DNA of 23,135 nucleotides, from positions 1-23,135 of the forward strand of contig JACKBK010000045.1 in the NCBI GenBank assembly GCA_020634555.1. Direction: 5' to 3'. A program made the position numbers and the translations under genes. Every line of letters starts with the position of its first letter. Positions within the stretch are counted from its first letter, which is position 1. Source of the stretch: Caldilineae bacterium. Its GTDB lineage: Bacteria > Chloroflexota > Anaerolineae > JAAEKA01. Under the pieces are notes generated by a model. It searched no databases, had not been told where the DNA came from, and worked only from the letters and a program-made list of their open reading frames with translations. Of the stretch, positions 15,649 to 23,135 are shown piece after piece.

Positions 15649-18600
15649 TCATTGCACTACCCTGTAGATAACGACCTGATCGTTCTCGTAGACGACCTCG
15701 ATGACACCCTGCCTGGCCAGCTCGTCGAACTTGGCGATGCCCTCGGACGGTGTGGTGATGCGCTCCAACTGCCCGACGTAGATGTAGTCGACGCCTAACT
15801 CGTCGATGATCTGGCGGGCGCGCGCCGGATCGGGTGTGCGCCAGAACTCCTCGGCCAGGCTGCGGCGCGGTCCGGTCTGCGATCCGTACCGCTGCTCGCC
15901 CTCCTGGTGGAAGCCGATGAAGGTCGGGAAGCCGGTGAACGACGCGACCCGCAGCCCGCCCTCGCGGTAGTAGCCTATGGGCGCCTCGGCTATCAGCGGC
16001 GTGCCGCTGACGTTGTCCAGCAGCCAGCGGATGGCATCGTAATCGTAGCGGAGATCGATCCAACTGTTGGCGGACTGGGCCGGATCAGGGTTCCAGGTGT
16101 ATCTGCCGGCCTGCATGTAGGCCATGCCGTCCAACGTGCCCACGGGAGGACGGCCGTTCTCAGGCGGGAAGCGGTCATTCAGCCGCGCCGGTGTGCCGAA
16201 AACAAGGAATGCCAACGACAACACCAGCAGGTAGGCAAAGACCACTGTCCATAGCACGCGCCACCCCATCCGCCAGCGGCCGTGGATGAACCGCCACACC
16301 TCGGGCAGCGCCACGGCAGTGGCCAGCGCCAGCATCACCCAGACCTGGATATAGAACTTGAACAGGGTGTTCATGCGCCGCCACTCGCCGCCCTGCAGGT
16401 GGTCCTTGAGGTAGACGAACTCGACGCCGATCAGCACCAACAGGGCAGTGAAGATCAGAATGACCAGGAACGCCCGATGGTTGGTTCCGCTGCGCCGCCA
16501 CAACAAGGCAAAAGCTGCCACCAGCGGCAACAGCAGCGCCGCGGGCACATGCCAGTCCGCCAGCCAAAACGCAGCCGCCAGCAAGACGCTGACGCCGATG
16601 GCAGCGCCGGCCCGGCGGCTGAGGGCAGGTGTCAACGTGATGATCTGTCCCAGCTCGCCGAAGCGATCCATGCCTAGTCGCAGCCAACGCAGCAGCGCAG
16701 GGTCGCGCACGGGAACGTCGCCGCCAGCGGGCTGGGTGTAGCGGCCGCGCAGTTCGACCAGCAGGAAACTGGCTGCCAGGAATCCAAGAAAACCCCAAAT
16801 GTTCAGCCACTTGCCCAGCTCAGTCTTAACGTCCGACACCCCGATGCCGCTGCTGGCCAGCGCCTGGTAGTGCGAGAAGAACGGCCAGTAGAGCAACAGT
16901 GCTCCAACCACCAGCGCGACCGCGAAGATGCCTGTGCCCAGCAGCGCGCGCGTGCGGCCGGTTGAAAGCCGCCCACTGCGCCATTCCCGCACCAGCCAGA
17001 CCAGCACGGCCAGACCGAAATACGTCGGCAGGTCCCATGTGTTGATGACCGCCAGCGCACCAAGCGCAACTGCCAGAAGCACATACAGCCCATCGCCGGT
17101 GGCTACGCGCAACCAACGCCTCACGCCACGGACATCGCCCGAGGCTGGGTGCATCAGCAGCGAAAACGCCAGCGCCAGGAAAAGCACCGTAAACGGGATA
17201 CCGATCATATGCGGGTGCAGATCGGCAAAGAGGAAGCTCCAGTAGGGAAACTCGTTGATGGTGAACGGGATAACGCGGCTGGGATCCCAGTAGTTGTACG
17301 ATGGCATCGGCGCCGGGCCGATAACGTTGGCCAGCCCGCTCAATGCACGCACGCCGGTCTGCACGCCAGGCAACATGCTCTCGAAGTTGGTGGACGCCTG
17401 CTCGGCCAGCTTGCGGATCACCTGCCCGCCGCCATCCACATTGCCCAGCAGCGCCACGAAGAATGCTGCCAGCAGCCCGGTGGCCAGCGCCGTGCCTTGC
17501 CCACGCCAACCATCCTGTGTCCCGTTCCCGGCGGTCTCCTGACCGCCTTCCGTCTCATCCATAACCACCGCGGCATTCCCGACGGTCTCCTGACCGGCCT
17601 CATCATCATCCATAACCACCGCGGCGTTCCCGGCAGTCTCCTGACCGCCCTCCGTCTCTCCCTCAACCACCGCGTCCCTCGCCTGCATCCCGCGCCCCCT
17701 CAACCCGCTGGCCAGGTTGTAGCCGAGGCTAAACACGTTGCCGACGGTCAACGCAAACACCGTGGGGACGGCCAGGTTGAACGCCACCGACGACCAAATA
17801 CCGGTCAGCTTGATCAACAAGCCGACGAGATAATGCCCGAAGTAGTAATAGTTGATGGTGCCGCCCGCGAAGTAGGGATCGACCGGCGGCATGTGGGCGC
17901 TGCGCAGGATGGCGTTGAGGAAGGCGAACTCCATGAACTTCTCGCCGCCCTGCCAGGGCTGCCAGATGTCCGGGTTGGCTATCCGAAAAACAACAAACAA
18001 CAGATATGCCGCCGCAAAGACGCCCTCGCCAAACAGCATCACCCGGTGTTGTTTGCGCCAGAAAGCGGCCATTGCCTCCCGCTGTCTGCGCCAAAGGAGC
18101 AGCGACACAAGTGCAATGGCCGCGAGCGTGGCCGCGATGGTTGGCAAGCTGTTCTGGCCGACCTGGAGGCTGGCCAGCAGCCAGACGATGTAGCCCAGCA
18201 ACAGCCAACCGAGGGTGCGTGACAGCAGATAGCCACGGTCGCGCAGGCTGCGAAACACACTGAACGTAATTGGCCAGGCAATGATACCGATCACGAACAG
18301 CACCAGCCACCAGAGGATGACCGCCAGCGGCGTCGATTCGCTGGCCAGGCGGTTCCAGCGGAAGTCCTGCACAACGGGCAGTTCATCCAGCGGTTGTTGG
18401 AGCAGCAAGCTCTTGGTTTCGCCGGGTTCATCCTGGGCAGGCGGCGGTGAATTCTGGTCCGTCAGGCCCAAGGCCTCCCACAACCGTTGGATCAGCGTTG
18501 GCTCACCGACATCCCACGGCTGAGCGGTCTCCCAAGTGCCGCCCAGCAGCGCATCCCACTCGGCATCCGACAGGTCGCGTACCTTGCGGAAGACCAGCAC

Positions 18601-20574
18601 GCGCGGGTGGTCGTAGAGCGTGAAGCTCTCGTCAGCGCCGGTGTCGTCGACGGTGACGCCCAGCAGGTTCGGGCTGTTAACCTGCTCCAGCGCCAGCTCG
18701 TAGCCCAGTTGGCCGCTGAACAGAAGCTGGTAGTAGAGGTTGGTCATCGGGTAGCGCTCGGGCAGGTTGTCCACCGCGCCGTAGATGCGATTCGACGACA
18801 GCGCGATGTAATCCGCCTCGCGCAGGGTGTCCTTCAAGCGCTGGAACTTGTCGGCCGTATCTTCCTCGAACGGTCCCCAGTCGATGAAATGATAGCGGCC
18901 GCGGCTGCTGTTGGGCTCTGGCAAGTCGTAGGGCAACGAGTCGTCCCACTGCTCCGACATGATGGTCGAACCGTCGGGGATGTTGGCGTACATCCACTCG
19001 CTGGCCTTGATCCAGGGATGGGTGGTGTTGTAGACGCCGTTGACGTACGCCAGCGACCACCACAGCGCGCCGATCAGCGCCACCCCGGCGACAATACCGG
19101 CCAGCCAGCGCCAGACGCGGCGCGGGGATTGGGGAGTAGGAATTGGGGACTGGGACGCGGGCTGATCGGAGGAGACGCTGCTTCCTGGTGGTTTCTCAGA
19201 CGCAGACTGGTCTTCTAACGCCGCGACCTCTGGTATCTGCCCGCCTGTCCCGCTGAATTCTGATTTCTGTCCCTCCTTTCCCTGTTTTTCCTCATTTCCT
19301 TCTTTCACCGCCCCGCGCGCCCACATCGCGGCGATCAACCCCGCGGCGAGGACCATCAGGAAGGGCGTCACCGGCACCGAATAGCGCATGAACTTGGCAA
19401 GGAAGAGACCGGTCAGCCCAAAATAGGGGACGATCCAACTGAGAATGAGTATCTCGCCGTCGCGCGCCCTGCCCATGAAGAGCTTGACGAACACCCAGGC
19501 CAGGCTGGCAAACGCCAGCAGCCCCAACGGCCAGCCAAGCCCCCAGCGCACCAGTTGGTCGATGTGGTAGAGATACGGCAGCGTGCCGCGATACTGGCGG
19601 GTAAACGGGAAATCAGCCTGCCCGCGCACCATCGCGCCCTGTTCCACCAGCACCGCCCGGCTGAAGTTCTCCCAGTCCAGGATGGCAAAGGGCGACGTGA
19701 CCGCAAACACCACCACCGAAACCACCAGAGCGGCCGCCACCAGCCCTATCGCCTGCCCAATTCCTGCCCCTTCCGATTTCCCTGCTTTCCCTTCTTTCCC
19801 TCTTTTCCTTTCGCCCTTCCCCCGCCACCAGATCAGGAACCCGGCCACCACCGGCGCGGCGAGAATCGGGAGCGCGCTGAACTTCGAGGCAATGGCCAGC
19901 CCCGCGCCGATGCCTGTGACGACCGCCCAGCCCCAACTGCGTCCCTGCGCCATACGCAGCGCGCCGTAGACCGCCAGCACGGTAAACGTGGTGCTGATGG
20001 GATCCACCGCAAAGAAGTGGCTGAGTTGGATCTGCAAAACCGAGAAAGCGGCAAATGCAGCCGCCAGCAGACCCACCCATCGATACCCCTTGCGCCGCCC
20101 GTAGATGCGATCGGCCAGCAGAAAGACCAGCAGCACGGTAAACGTATCGGCCACGGCCATGATGATCCGGCCAACTATGGCGAAGCCGGGCACGCCGTTG
20201 GCCGTTCTGAGCGTGGTCACAAAGTCGGCCGGCGCCCCCAGTTGCTCGGCCAGCGGAGCCAGCTTGTTGGCAGTGTTGGCGGTCAACACCAGCAGGTAGA
20301 GCGGGAAATGGCCATAGGTGTAGCTGCGCCGCTCGCCGCGGCTGATGTCCCAAAGCGGGTTTAGCGGCGACTGCCGTTTATCCAATGGACTGATGCCTGC
20401 AGGCGGCCAGTGGATGCTGGGCGCGTAAAACGCCACCGTCGAACGCTCGTCCGGATGCGGGAGCTGTCCGTCAGCGTAATCGACGTGCCAGGTGCGCAGA
20501 ACGAAAGCAGCCAGCAGCAGCAGCGCCAATGTCACGCCGACCAGCCAGCCGCGCTGTGTCGTTTCCTTGGTCAA
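15649..20574 (-). CDS. Fusion of GT39-like membrane glycosyltransferase and Chlor_Arch_YYY (DUF2298) domain
   Basis: A 1641-residue protein starts at a TTG with GAGGA seven bases upstream. The N-terminal half (to about 720) is a GT39/ArnT-like polytopic domain: after the first helix, HPDERS puts D42-E43 at the expected catalytic position, and SHFFAVDPISTTF and ASKFSALPILAAP follow the usual order. The C-terminal half (about 740-1641) is a Chlor_Arch_YYY domain with GGEKFMEFAFLNAILRS, NYYYFGHY (Y909-Y911) and R1400 opening RMNTLFKFYIQVW, all shared with the 857-residue paralogue. No TPR repeats are seen, unlike the described two-copy class. Three low-complexity insertions break it: near residues 252-268, 420-484 and 967-1017, all in presumed loops. 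It likely acts in transferring or moving lipid-linked sugars; substrates are unknown. It lies 24 bases downstream of the YabE-like gene and 33 before the sigma factor. Confidence 0.88.
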   Translation of the reverse strand: MTKETTQRGWLVGVTLALLLLAAFVLRTWHVDYADGQLPHPDERSTVAFYAPSIHWPPAGISPLDKRQSPLNPLWDISRGERRSYTYGHFPLYLLVLTANTANKLAPLAEQLGAPADFVTTLRTANGVPGFAIVGRIIMAVADTFTVLLVFLLADRIYGRRKGYRWVGLLAAAFAAFSVLQIQLSHFFAVDPISTTFTVLAVYGALRMAQGRSWGWAVVTGIGAGLAIASKFSALPILAAPVVAGFLIWWRGKGERKRGKEGKAGKSEGAGIGQAIGLVAAALVVSVVVFAVTSPFAILDWENFSRAVLVEQGAMVRGQADFPFTRQYRGTLPYLYHIDQLVRWGLGWPLGLLAFASLAWVFVKLFMGRARDGEILILSWIVPYFGLTGLFLAKFMRYSVPVTPFLMVLAAGLIAAMWARGAVKEGNEEKQGKEGQKSEFSGTGGQIPEVAALEDQSASEKPPGSSVSSDQPASQSPIPTPQSPRRVWRWLAGIVAGVALIGALWWSLAYVNGVYNTTHPWIKASEWMYANIPDGSTIMSEQWDDSLPYDLPEPNSSRGRYHFIDWGPFEEDTADKFQRLKDTLREADYIALSSNRIYGAVDNLPERYPMTNLYYQLLFSGQLGYELALEQVNSPNLLGVTVDDTGADESFTLYDHPRVLVFRKVRDLSDAEWDALLGGTWETAQPWDVGEPTLIQRLWEALGLTDQNSPPPAQDEPGETKSLLLQQPLDELPVVQDFRWNRLASESTPLAVILWWLVLFVIGIIAWPITFSVFRSLRDRGYLLSRTLGWLLLGYIVWLLASLQVGQNSLPTIAATLAAIALVSLLLWRRQREAMAAFWRKQHRVMLFGEGVFAAAYLLFVVFRIANPDIWQPWQGGEKFMEFAFLNAILRSAHMPPVDPYFAGGTINYYYFGHYLVGLLIKLTGIWSSVAFNLAVPTVFALTVGNVFSLGYNLASGLRGRGMQARDAVVEGETEGGQETAGNAAVVMDDDEAGQETVGNAAVVMDETEGGQETAGNGTQDGWRGQGTALATGLLAAFFVALLGNVDGGGQVIRKLAEQASTNFESMLPGVQTGVRALSGLANVIGPAPMPSYNYWDPSRVIPFTINEFPYWSFLFADLHPHMIGIPFTVLFLALAFSLLMHPASGDVRGVRRWLRVATGDGLYVLLAVALGALAVINTWDLPTYFGLAVLVWLVREWRSGRLSTGRTRALLGTGIFAVALVVGALLLYWPFFSHYQALASSGIGVSDVKTELGKWLNIWGFLGFLAASFLLVELRGRYTQPAGGDVPVRDPALLRWLRLGMDRFGELGQIITLTPALSRRAGAAIGVSVLLAAAFWLADWHVPAALLLPLVAAFALLWRRSGTNHRAFLVILIFTALLVLIGVEFVYLKDHLQGGEWRRMNTLFKFYIQVWVMLALATAVALPEVWRFIHGRWRMGWRVLWTVVFAYLLVLSLAFLVFGTPARLNDRFPPENGRPPVGTLDGMAYMQAGRYTWNPDPAQSANSWIDLRYDYDAIRWLLDNVSGTPLIAEAPIGYYREGGLRVASFTGFPTFIGFHQEGEQRYGSQTGPRRSLAEEFWRTPDPARARQIIDELGVDYIYVGQLERITTPSEGIAKFDELARQGVIEVVYENDQVVIYRVVQ
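17524..17676 (-). repeat. Three tandem 51-base (17-residue) repeats inside the 1641-residue protein
   Basis: Three consecutive 51-base units begin at 17524, 17575 and 17626, each containing a variant of GTCTCCTGACCG and, near its end, AACCACCGCG on the plus strand. In protein they give 17-residue units such as VVMDETEGGQETAGNGT, an acidic, soluble loop inserted just after the YYYFG-containing part. The unit is a multiple of three, so copy-number changes would keep the frame. Confidence 0.9.
19124..19155 (-). repeat. Heptanucleotide repeats of CCCCART type within coding sequence
   Basis: On the minus strand four seven-base units run CCCAGT-CCCCAAT-TCCTACT-CCCCAAT-CCCC. They resemble the short tandem heptamer (STRR) repeats known from filamentous cyanobacteria and similar intergenic arrays. 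Here they encode a Ser/Pro/Gln linker (SPIPTPQSPR) in the large fusion protein. Confidence 0.7.
19774..19818 (-). repeat. Degenerate nine-base purine repeats within coding sequence
   Basis: The plus strand shows successive nine-base units built on TTTCCCT (for example CTTTCCCTT, CTTTCCCTC). On the coding strand they give three-residue steps in GERKRGKEGKAGKSEG, a highly basic loop after a membrane helix of the fusion protein. Confidence 0.7.
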
Positions 20575-20581
20575 GAAACAG

Positions 20582-20586
20582 TCCTC
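20582..20586 (-). promoter_or_regulatory. Ribosome binding site GAGGA supporting a TTG start
   Basis: GAGGA lies seven bases before the TTG at 20574 on the minus strand, within the 24-base gap after the YabE-like gene. There is no nearby ATG or GTG that would give a reasonable N-terminus, so the rare start is accepted. Confidence 0.65.
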
Positions 20587-20598
20587 AACGGCTACCTG

Positions 20599-22194
20599 CT
20601 AGCGCAGGCACGAGACCTGCGGCGTGTTAGGCAGGCGGTAGCGAATCAGGTAGGAAGGTGGCGGCTCGCCCACCATATAAACATCGACGCAGCGGCTCCA
20701 GTGACGAGCTGTGCCGTCGTCGTAGCCCAGGTCGATCCATCGGCCGACCACGCCGCCTCCCGTGTCGCCGGCGATGGCAACGCCGTAGCCGGGCACGTAG
20801 ACGCGGCTGCCCAGCCGCACGACGCCAGGATCCACCGCAACAACACCATAGCCAGCCTGAAGGCCGATGCGGGTTCTGCCGTACCAGGGAGAATCTGGCG
20901 ACGTGCCGGAGGTAGACGGTGTGTAGGCTGTGGCGAACATCCTGACCTTGCGCCAGTAGGTGACCGGGCCGTCGTCCGTTTCCAGATCGCGCAACACGAT
21001 GTTGGTTCCATACTTCAGCACCTTGGTAATCGGCTCCTGCGCCAGCCACACGTCTTGCAACGTGCTGGTGATCGGCTCGCCGTCTTCAAGCGTCACCTGG
21101 TAGCGGTAGCGGGTGATGCCGTTGACGCCCTCCTGGTCCAGGCGGCTGTTGTCGATCTCCAGCTCGTAGTCCGGCTCCCAGACCGACACGTACTTCGTCA
21201 CATCTTCCTGCACCTCGAAACGACGCTCGACGCGGGTCACATGAACTTGAATACCGGCCTCCAGCGGCGTCTCCAACGGCGGCTCGATGCGGTCCAGCCC
21301 GGTCAGCACCATGCCCTGTTCGGCCAACAGGTCGGCCACGGTGTCACGGCGCGTGCGCGTGCGCAGCTCGCCGCTGCGCGTCAAGAGACTTACCGGCAAC
21401 GAGCGCTCAACCAGGATGTGCTGCCCGGCCACCACCGGTTCACCCTGGCCGGGCGTCACCAGATCACCCTCGTAAACTACCACACCGGCTTGGTTGAGCG
21501 CCTCTCCCACCGTGCTGGCAATCGTCCACAGCGTCCCATCCAGCCCGGCGCCTTCGACGGTCAACGGAACGGCCCGGCGCAAGCCGATCTCCACCGGCGC
21601 AACCTCGGTGCCGCGCCAGGGATAAACGGCGGGCACGCCGGGCAGGTTCCGCCCACCATCCAGCGCAAAAGGCGGCAGCGCGGCATCAACAGTGGCGGGA
21701 TCGCCTGCCAGTGTCAACTGGTCGTGCGGGCCGACCGATATACCTGCCTCAACGAACAGGCCGGCGACAGTCGTTGCATGTGTACGGATCAGCCGCTGCC
21801 GGCTGTCGCCGTGAACGATCACCGGGCGGGCGCGCTGGATAACGATCGCGCTGTTCTCCGCCAGCGGCGCATCGAGCGCGGGCGTCACATGGTCCTCGGC
21901 GGCAAGAACTATCTGCATCTCGGCCAGCAGGTCGCCAACGGTGTGCTGATGGGTAAGCACCTCAACAGCCATGCCGTCCACCGAAACCGACACAGGGGCG
22001 GCGGTCACCGTAAACCCCCAGCCCAGCCCGGCCAGAACGGCCGTCGCAAGGATCACCGTCAAGCCAGCCAGCAGCCAACGGAGCAAGCCGGCAGGCAGGC
22101 TGATCCGGCGCACCCGCGGCGCGCGGCCCATGCTGCCAGGCAGCGATTCAACTGCCTCAGCCGGTCGGATCTGCTCGGCAAGTCCCGATGTCAC
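20599..22194 (-). CDS. YabE-like secreted cell-wall protein (four DUF348 repeats, G5 and 3D domains)
   Basis: From a GTG at 22194 the protein has 531 residues. A basic stretch and one membrane helix (about 35-60) act as anchor or signal. Four ubiquitin-like DUF348 units follow at about 68-125, 125-170, 209-267 and 268-322, recognisable by (T)VxDLLAExG(I/M) cores. A G5 domain spans about 325-400 and a C-terminal 3D domain about 415-509, with aspartates in VAVDPGVV, AGDTGG and WIDLGYDD. The 3D fold is a double-psi barrel related to lytic transglycosylase MltA; YabE and Rpf-type proteins of this layout remodel peptidoglycan. No separate Rpf muramidase domain is seen, so the 3D domain would be the catalytic part. 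The start overlaps the stop of the preceding gene in a GTGA, and AAGGAA lies seven bases upstream. An open frame beyond it to 22236 is not used. Confidence 0.9.
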   Translation of the reverse strand: MTSGLAEQIRPAEAVESLPGSMGRAPRVRRISLPAGLLRWLLAGLTVILATAVLAGLGWGFTVTAAPVSVSVDGMAVEVLTHQHTVGDLLAEMQIVLAAEDHVTPALDAPLAENSAIVIQRARPVIVHGDSRQRLIRTHATTVAGLFVEAGISVGPHDQLTLAGDPATVDAALPPFALDGGRNLPGVPAVYPWRGTEVAPVEIGLRRAVPLTVEGAGLDGTLWTIASTVGEALNQAGVVVYEGDLVTPGQGEPVVAGQHILVERSLPVSLLTRSGELRTRTRRDTVADLLAEQGMVLTGLDRIEPPLETPLEAGIQVHVTRVERRFEVQEDVTKYVSVWEPDYELEIDNSRLDQEGVNGITRYRYQVTLEDGEPITSTLQDVWLAQEPITKVLKYGTNIVLRDLETDDGPVTYWRKVRMFATAYTPSTSGTSPDSPWYGRTRIGLQAGYGVVAVDPGVVRLGSRVYVPGYGVAIAGDTGGGVVGRWIDLGYDDGTARHWSRCVDVYMVGEPPPSYLIRYRLPNTPQVSCLR

Positions 22195-22721
22195 GCGGTG
22201 ATTCCTTGTTCTGCGACTGGACGCACGATGGTGCAACCATACGAATCGGTATGAGCGGGGTTAGGTTGGCCGCCTGCCAGAAGCGCGGCCAGCGCCTGTT
22301 CAAGGTAGTTGACGCTCGCCTCCCGTTGGCGAAAGGACCGGTCGTCGATGGCGCCTTGATAGGCCAGCCGGCCGGCCGGATCGATGACAAAGATGTGCGG
22401 CGTCGTCAGCGCGCCATATAGATCGGCCACTGCGCAACCATCGTCGAGCAAGACAGGGAAGGTGATGTTGCGCTCGGCAACGGTCTCGCGAATATCCGCG
22501 GCGCTCTCGTTGACGTTGGAAGCGATTGCCAACAATCGAACACCCTGACGCGCCCAGCCAGAGGCATGTTGTGACAACCAGCCGTCGTAGTTGCTGCTCC
22601 ACGGACACTCAGCCGACCAGAAATCGAGGACGACAATCTCGCCCGTATAATCCGCCAGTCGATGCGTCATCCCGTCAAGATCAACCAACTCGAACCCGGA
22701 CACCACTGCTCCGATTACCAT
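22191..22721 (-). CDS. Peroxiredoxin-like (AhpC/TSA, PRX_like1 type) protein
   Basis: A 176-residue thioredoxin-fold protein without a signal peptide. The active-site region FWSAECPWSSNYD has the single cysteine C39 before proline, matching the peroxidatic position of the PRX_like1 group rather than a CxxC thioredoxin. TTPHIFVIDPAGRLAYQGAI then DD (about 106-127) is the cis-proline strand typical of that group, and C163 in YGCTIV matches the conserved GCSI cysteine near the C-terminus of its members; C96 is a third cysteine. It probably reduces peroxides or acts as a thiol oxidoreductase; the reductant is unknown. It starts eight bases after the M24 peptidase gene and overlaps the YabE-like gene by four bases, but no functional tie to wall remodelling is apparent. 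Confidence 0.82.
   Translation of the reverse strand: MVIGAVVSGFELVDLDGMTHRLADYTGEIVVLDFWSAECPWSSNYDGWLSQHASGWARQGVRLLAIASNVNESAADIRETVAERNITFPVLLDDGCAVADLYGALTTPHIFVIDPAGRLAYQGAIDDRSFRQREASVNYLEQALAALLAGGQPNPAHTDSYGCTIVRPVAEQGITA
22202..22207 (-). promoter_or_regulatory. Ribosome binding site AAGGAA deciding the GTG start
   Basis: AAGGAA inside the end of the peroxiredoxin-like gene lies seven bases before the GTG at 22194. This, with the GTGA stop-start overlap, fixes the start of the YabE-like gene and indicates translational coupling. Confidence 0.65.
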
Positions 22722-22729
22722 AGCACCAG

Positions 22730-23135
22730 TTACTGCGCCACCGGCAACACCAAGTCCTTGGCAAACGTGCTCATGCTGCCAAAGCGGCCGTCAGCGTCGC
22801 AGTAGTAGACGTCCTCGATGCGCACACCGTAGCCCCTGGTCTCGTAATACAGCCCCGGTTCCAGGGTGAACACTGTACCTGGCTCCAACCGCGCTGTGTT
22901 GCCCGGATAAGGGTAGAAGCTGGGCGACTCATGCACCTCCAAACCAAGGCCGTGAGCCAACCCGTGAACGTAGCCGGCTTCGGTGCCGGGAGTGGACATC
23001 ACTGTGGGATGGCCGTTGGCCTCGAACAGCTCGCAGGTCATGATCTGGTAGTCGCTGGTCTTGCGGCCAACTTCCAGGTTGTCCACGACTACGTCAAAAG
23101 CCGTCTTCACGTCGTCGTAGGCTGCCTGCACGTCG
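22730..23135 (-). CDS. M24-family metallopeptidase, C-terminal part (Xaa-Pro peptidase-like; 5' end outside window)
   Basis: The last 134 residues of a pita-bread-fold peptidase are present and the N-terminus runs off the right edge. HGLAHGLGLEVHESP contains the metal-binding and catalytic histidines, LEPGTVFTLEPGLYY contains the first glutamate ligand and GVRIEDVYYC the second, in the spacing expected for aminopeptidase P and prolidase. The two aspartate ligands would lie upstream. The enzyme removes N-terminal residues before proline or cleaves Xaa-Pro dipeptides. The stop is eight bases before the peroxiredoxin-like gene. The apparent in-frame GTG at 23131 is not the real start, since the conserved domain clearly continues outside. 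Confidence 0.9.
   Translation of the reverse strand, partial: DVQAAYDDVKTAFDVVVDNLEVGRKTSDYQIMTCELFEANGHPTVMSTPGTEAGYVHGLAHGLGLEVHESPSFYPYPGNTARLEPGTVFTLEPGLYYETRGYGVRIEDVYYCDADGRFGSMSTFAKDLVLPVAQ

Noticed and set aside
17524..17676. CRISPR-like array
   Set aside because: The 51-base units are contiguous, lie in frame within a gene and have no distinct spacers; no cas genes are present.
20410..22254. 614-residue plus-strand open frame
   Set aside because: It lies antisense to the YabE-like gene, which has recognisable DUF348, G5 and 3D domains; the plus-strand product is rich in His, Arg, Gln and Ala with no domain, typical of antisense frames in GC-rich DNA.

Overview
The window comes from a GC-rich bacterial genome, most probably Chloroflexota (Anaerolineae or Caldilineae type). 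This rests on two long membrane proteins carrying the YYYFG signature of the Chlor_Arch_YYY (DUF2298, TIGR03662) family together with an Agl23-like (TIGR03663) protein, a pairing known mainly from Chloroflexi and Archaea. Every gene I can support lies on the minus strand, so transcription runs from high to low coordinates. The long plus-strand reading frames are antisense shadows caused by high GC.

In transcription order the right part holds the end of an M24 (Xaa-Pro) peptidase (22730-23135), a one-domain peroxiredoxin-like protein (22191-22721) and a secreted YabE-like DUF348/G5/3D cell-wall protein (20599-22194). Next come a 1641-residue fusion of a GT39-like membrane glycosyltransferase with a Chlor_Arch_YYY domain (15649-20574), an ECF sigma factor (15091-15615), an MscS channel (14193-15086) and a membrane-anchored probable anti-sigma factor (13248-14102). 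They are followed by a second, single-domain Chlor_Arch_YYY protein (10561-13134) and a divergent glycosyltransferase-like membrane protein (8697-10454). A type II restriction-modification pair then follows: a D12-class adenine methyltransferase (7732-8658) and an HNH endonuclease (7007-7735). The run ends with an Agl23-like glycosyltransferase fused to a six-repeat NHL propeller (3433-7014). Most junctions are a few bases or overlapping, so this is probably one long operon or a few coupled ones concerned with envelope glycosylation and wall remodelling, with an apparently imported restriction-modification cassette inside it.

The left part is separate. A small DUF2281-like gene (2986-3249) has a clear sigma-70 promoter next to a perfect 40-base palindrome. 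Beyond it lie a non-pyrrolysine MttB-family methyltransferase (1365-2870) and the N-terminal three quarters of a PYROXD2-like FAD oxidoreductase (1-1242), suggesting methylamine, betaine or other small-molecule catabolism.

The non-coding signal is concentrated in inverted repeats in the gaps of the operon (3328-3367, 10467-10556, 13148-13243) and in three low-complexity or tandem-repeat insertions inside the 1641-residue protein. No tRNA, rRNA, CRISPR array, insertion sequence or transposase was seen. No gene-free stretch exceeds 300 bases; the longest, 3250-3432, holds the promoter and palindrome, and 1243-1364 and 2871-2985 show nothing I can name.
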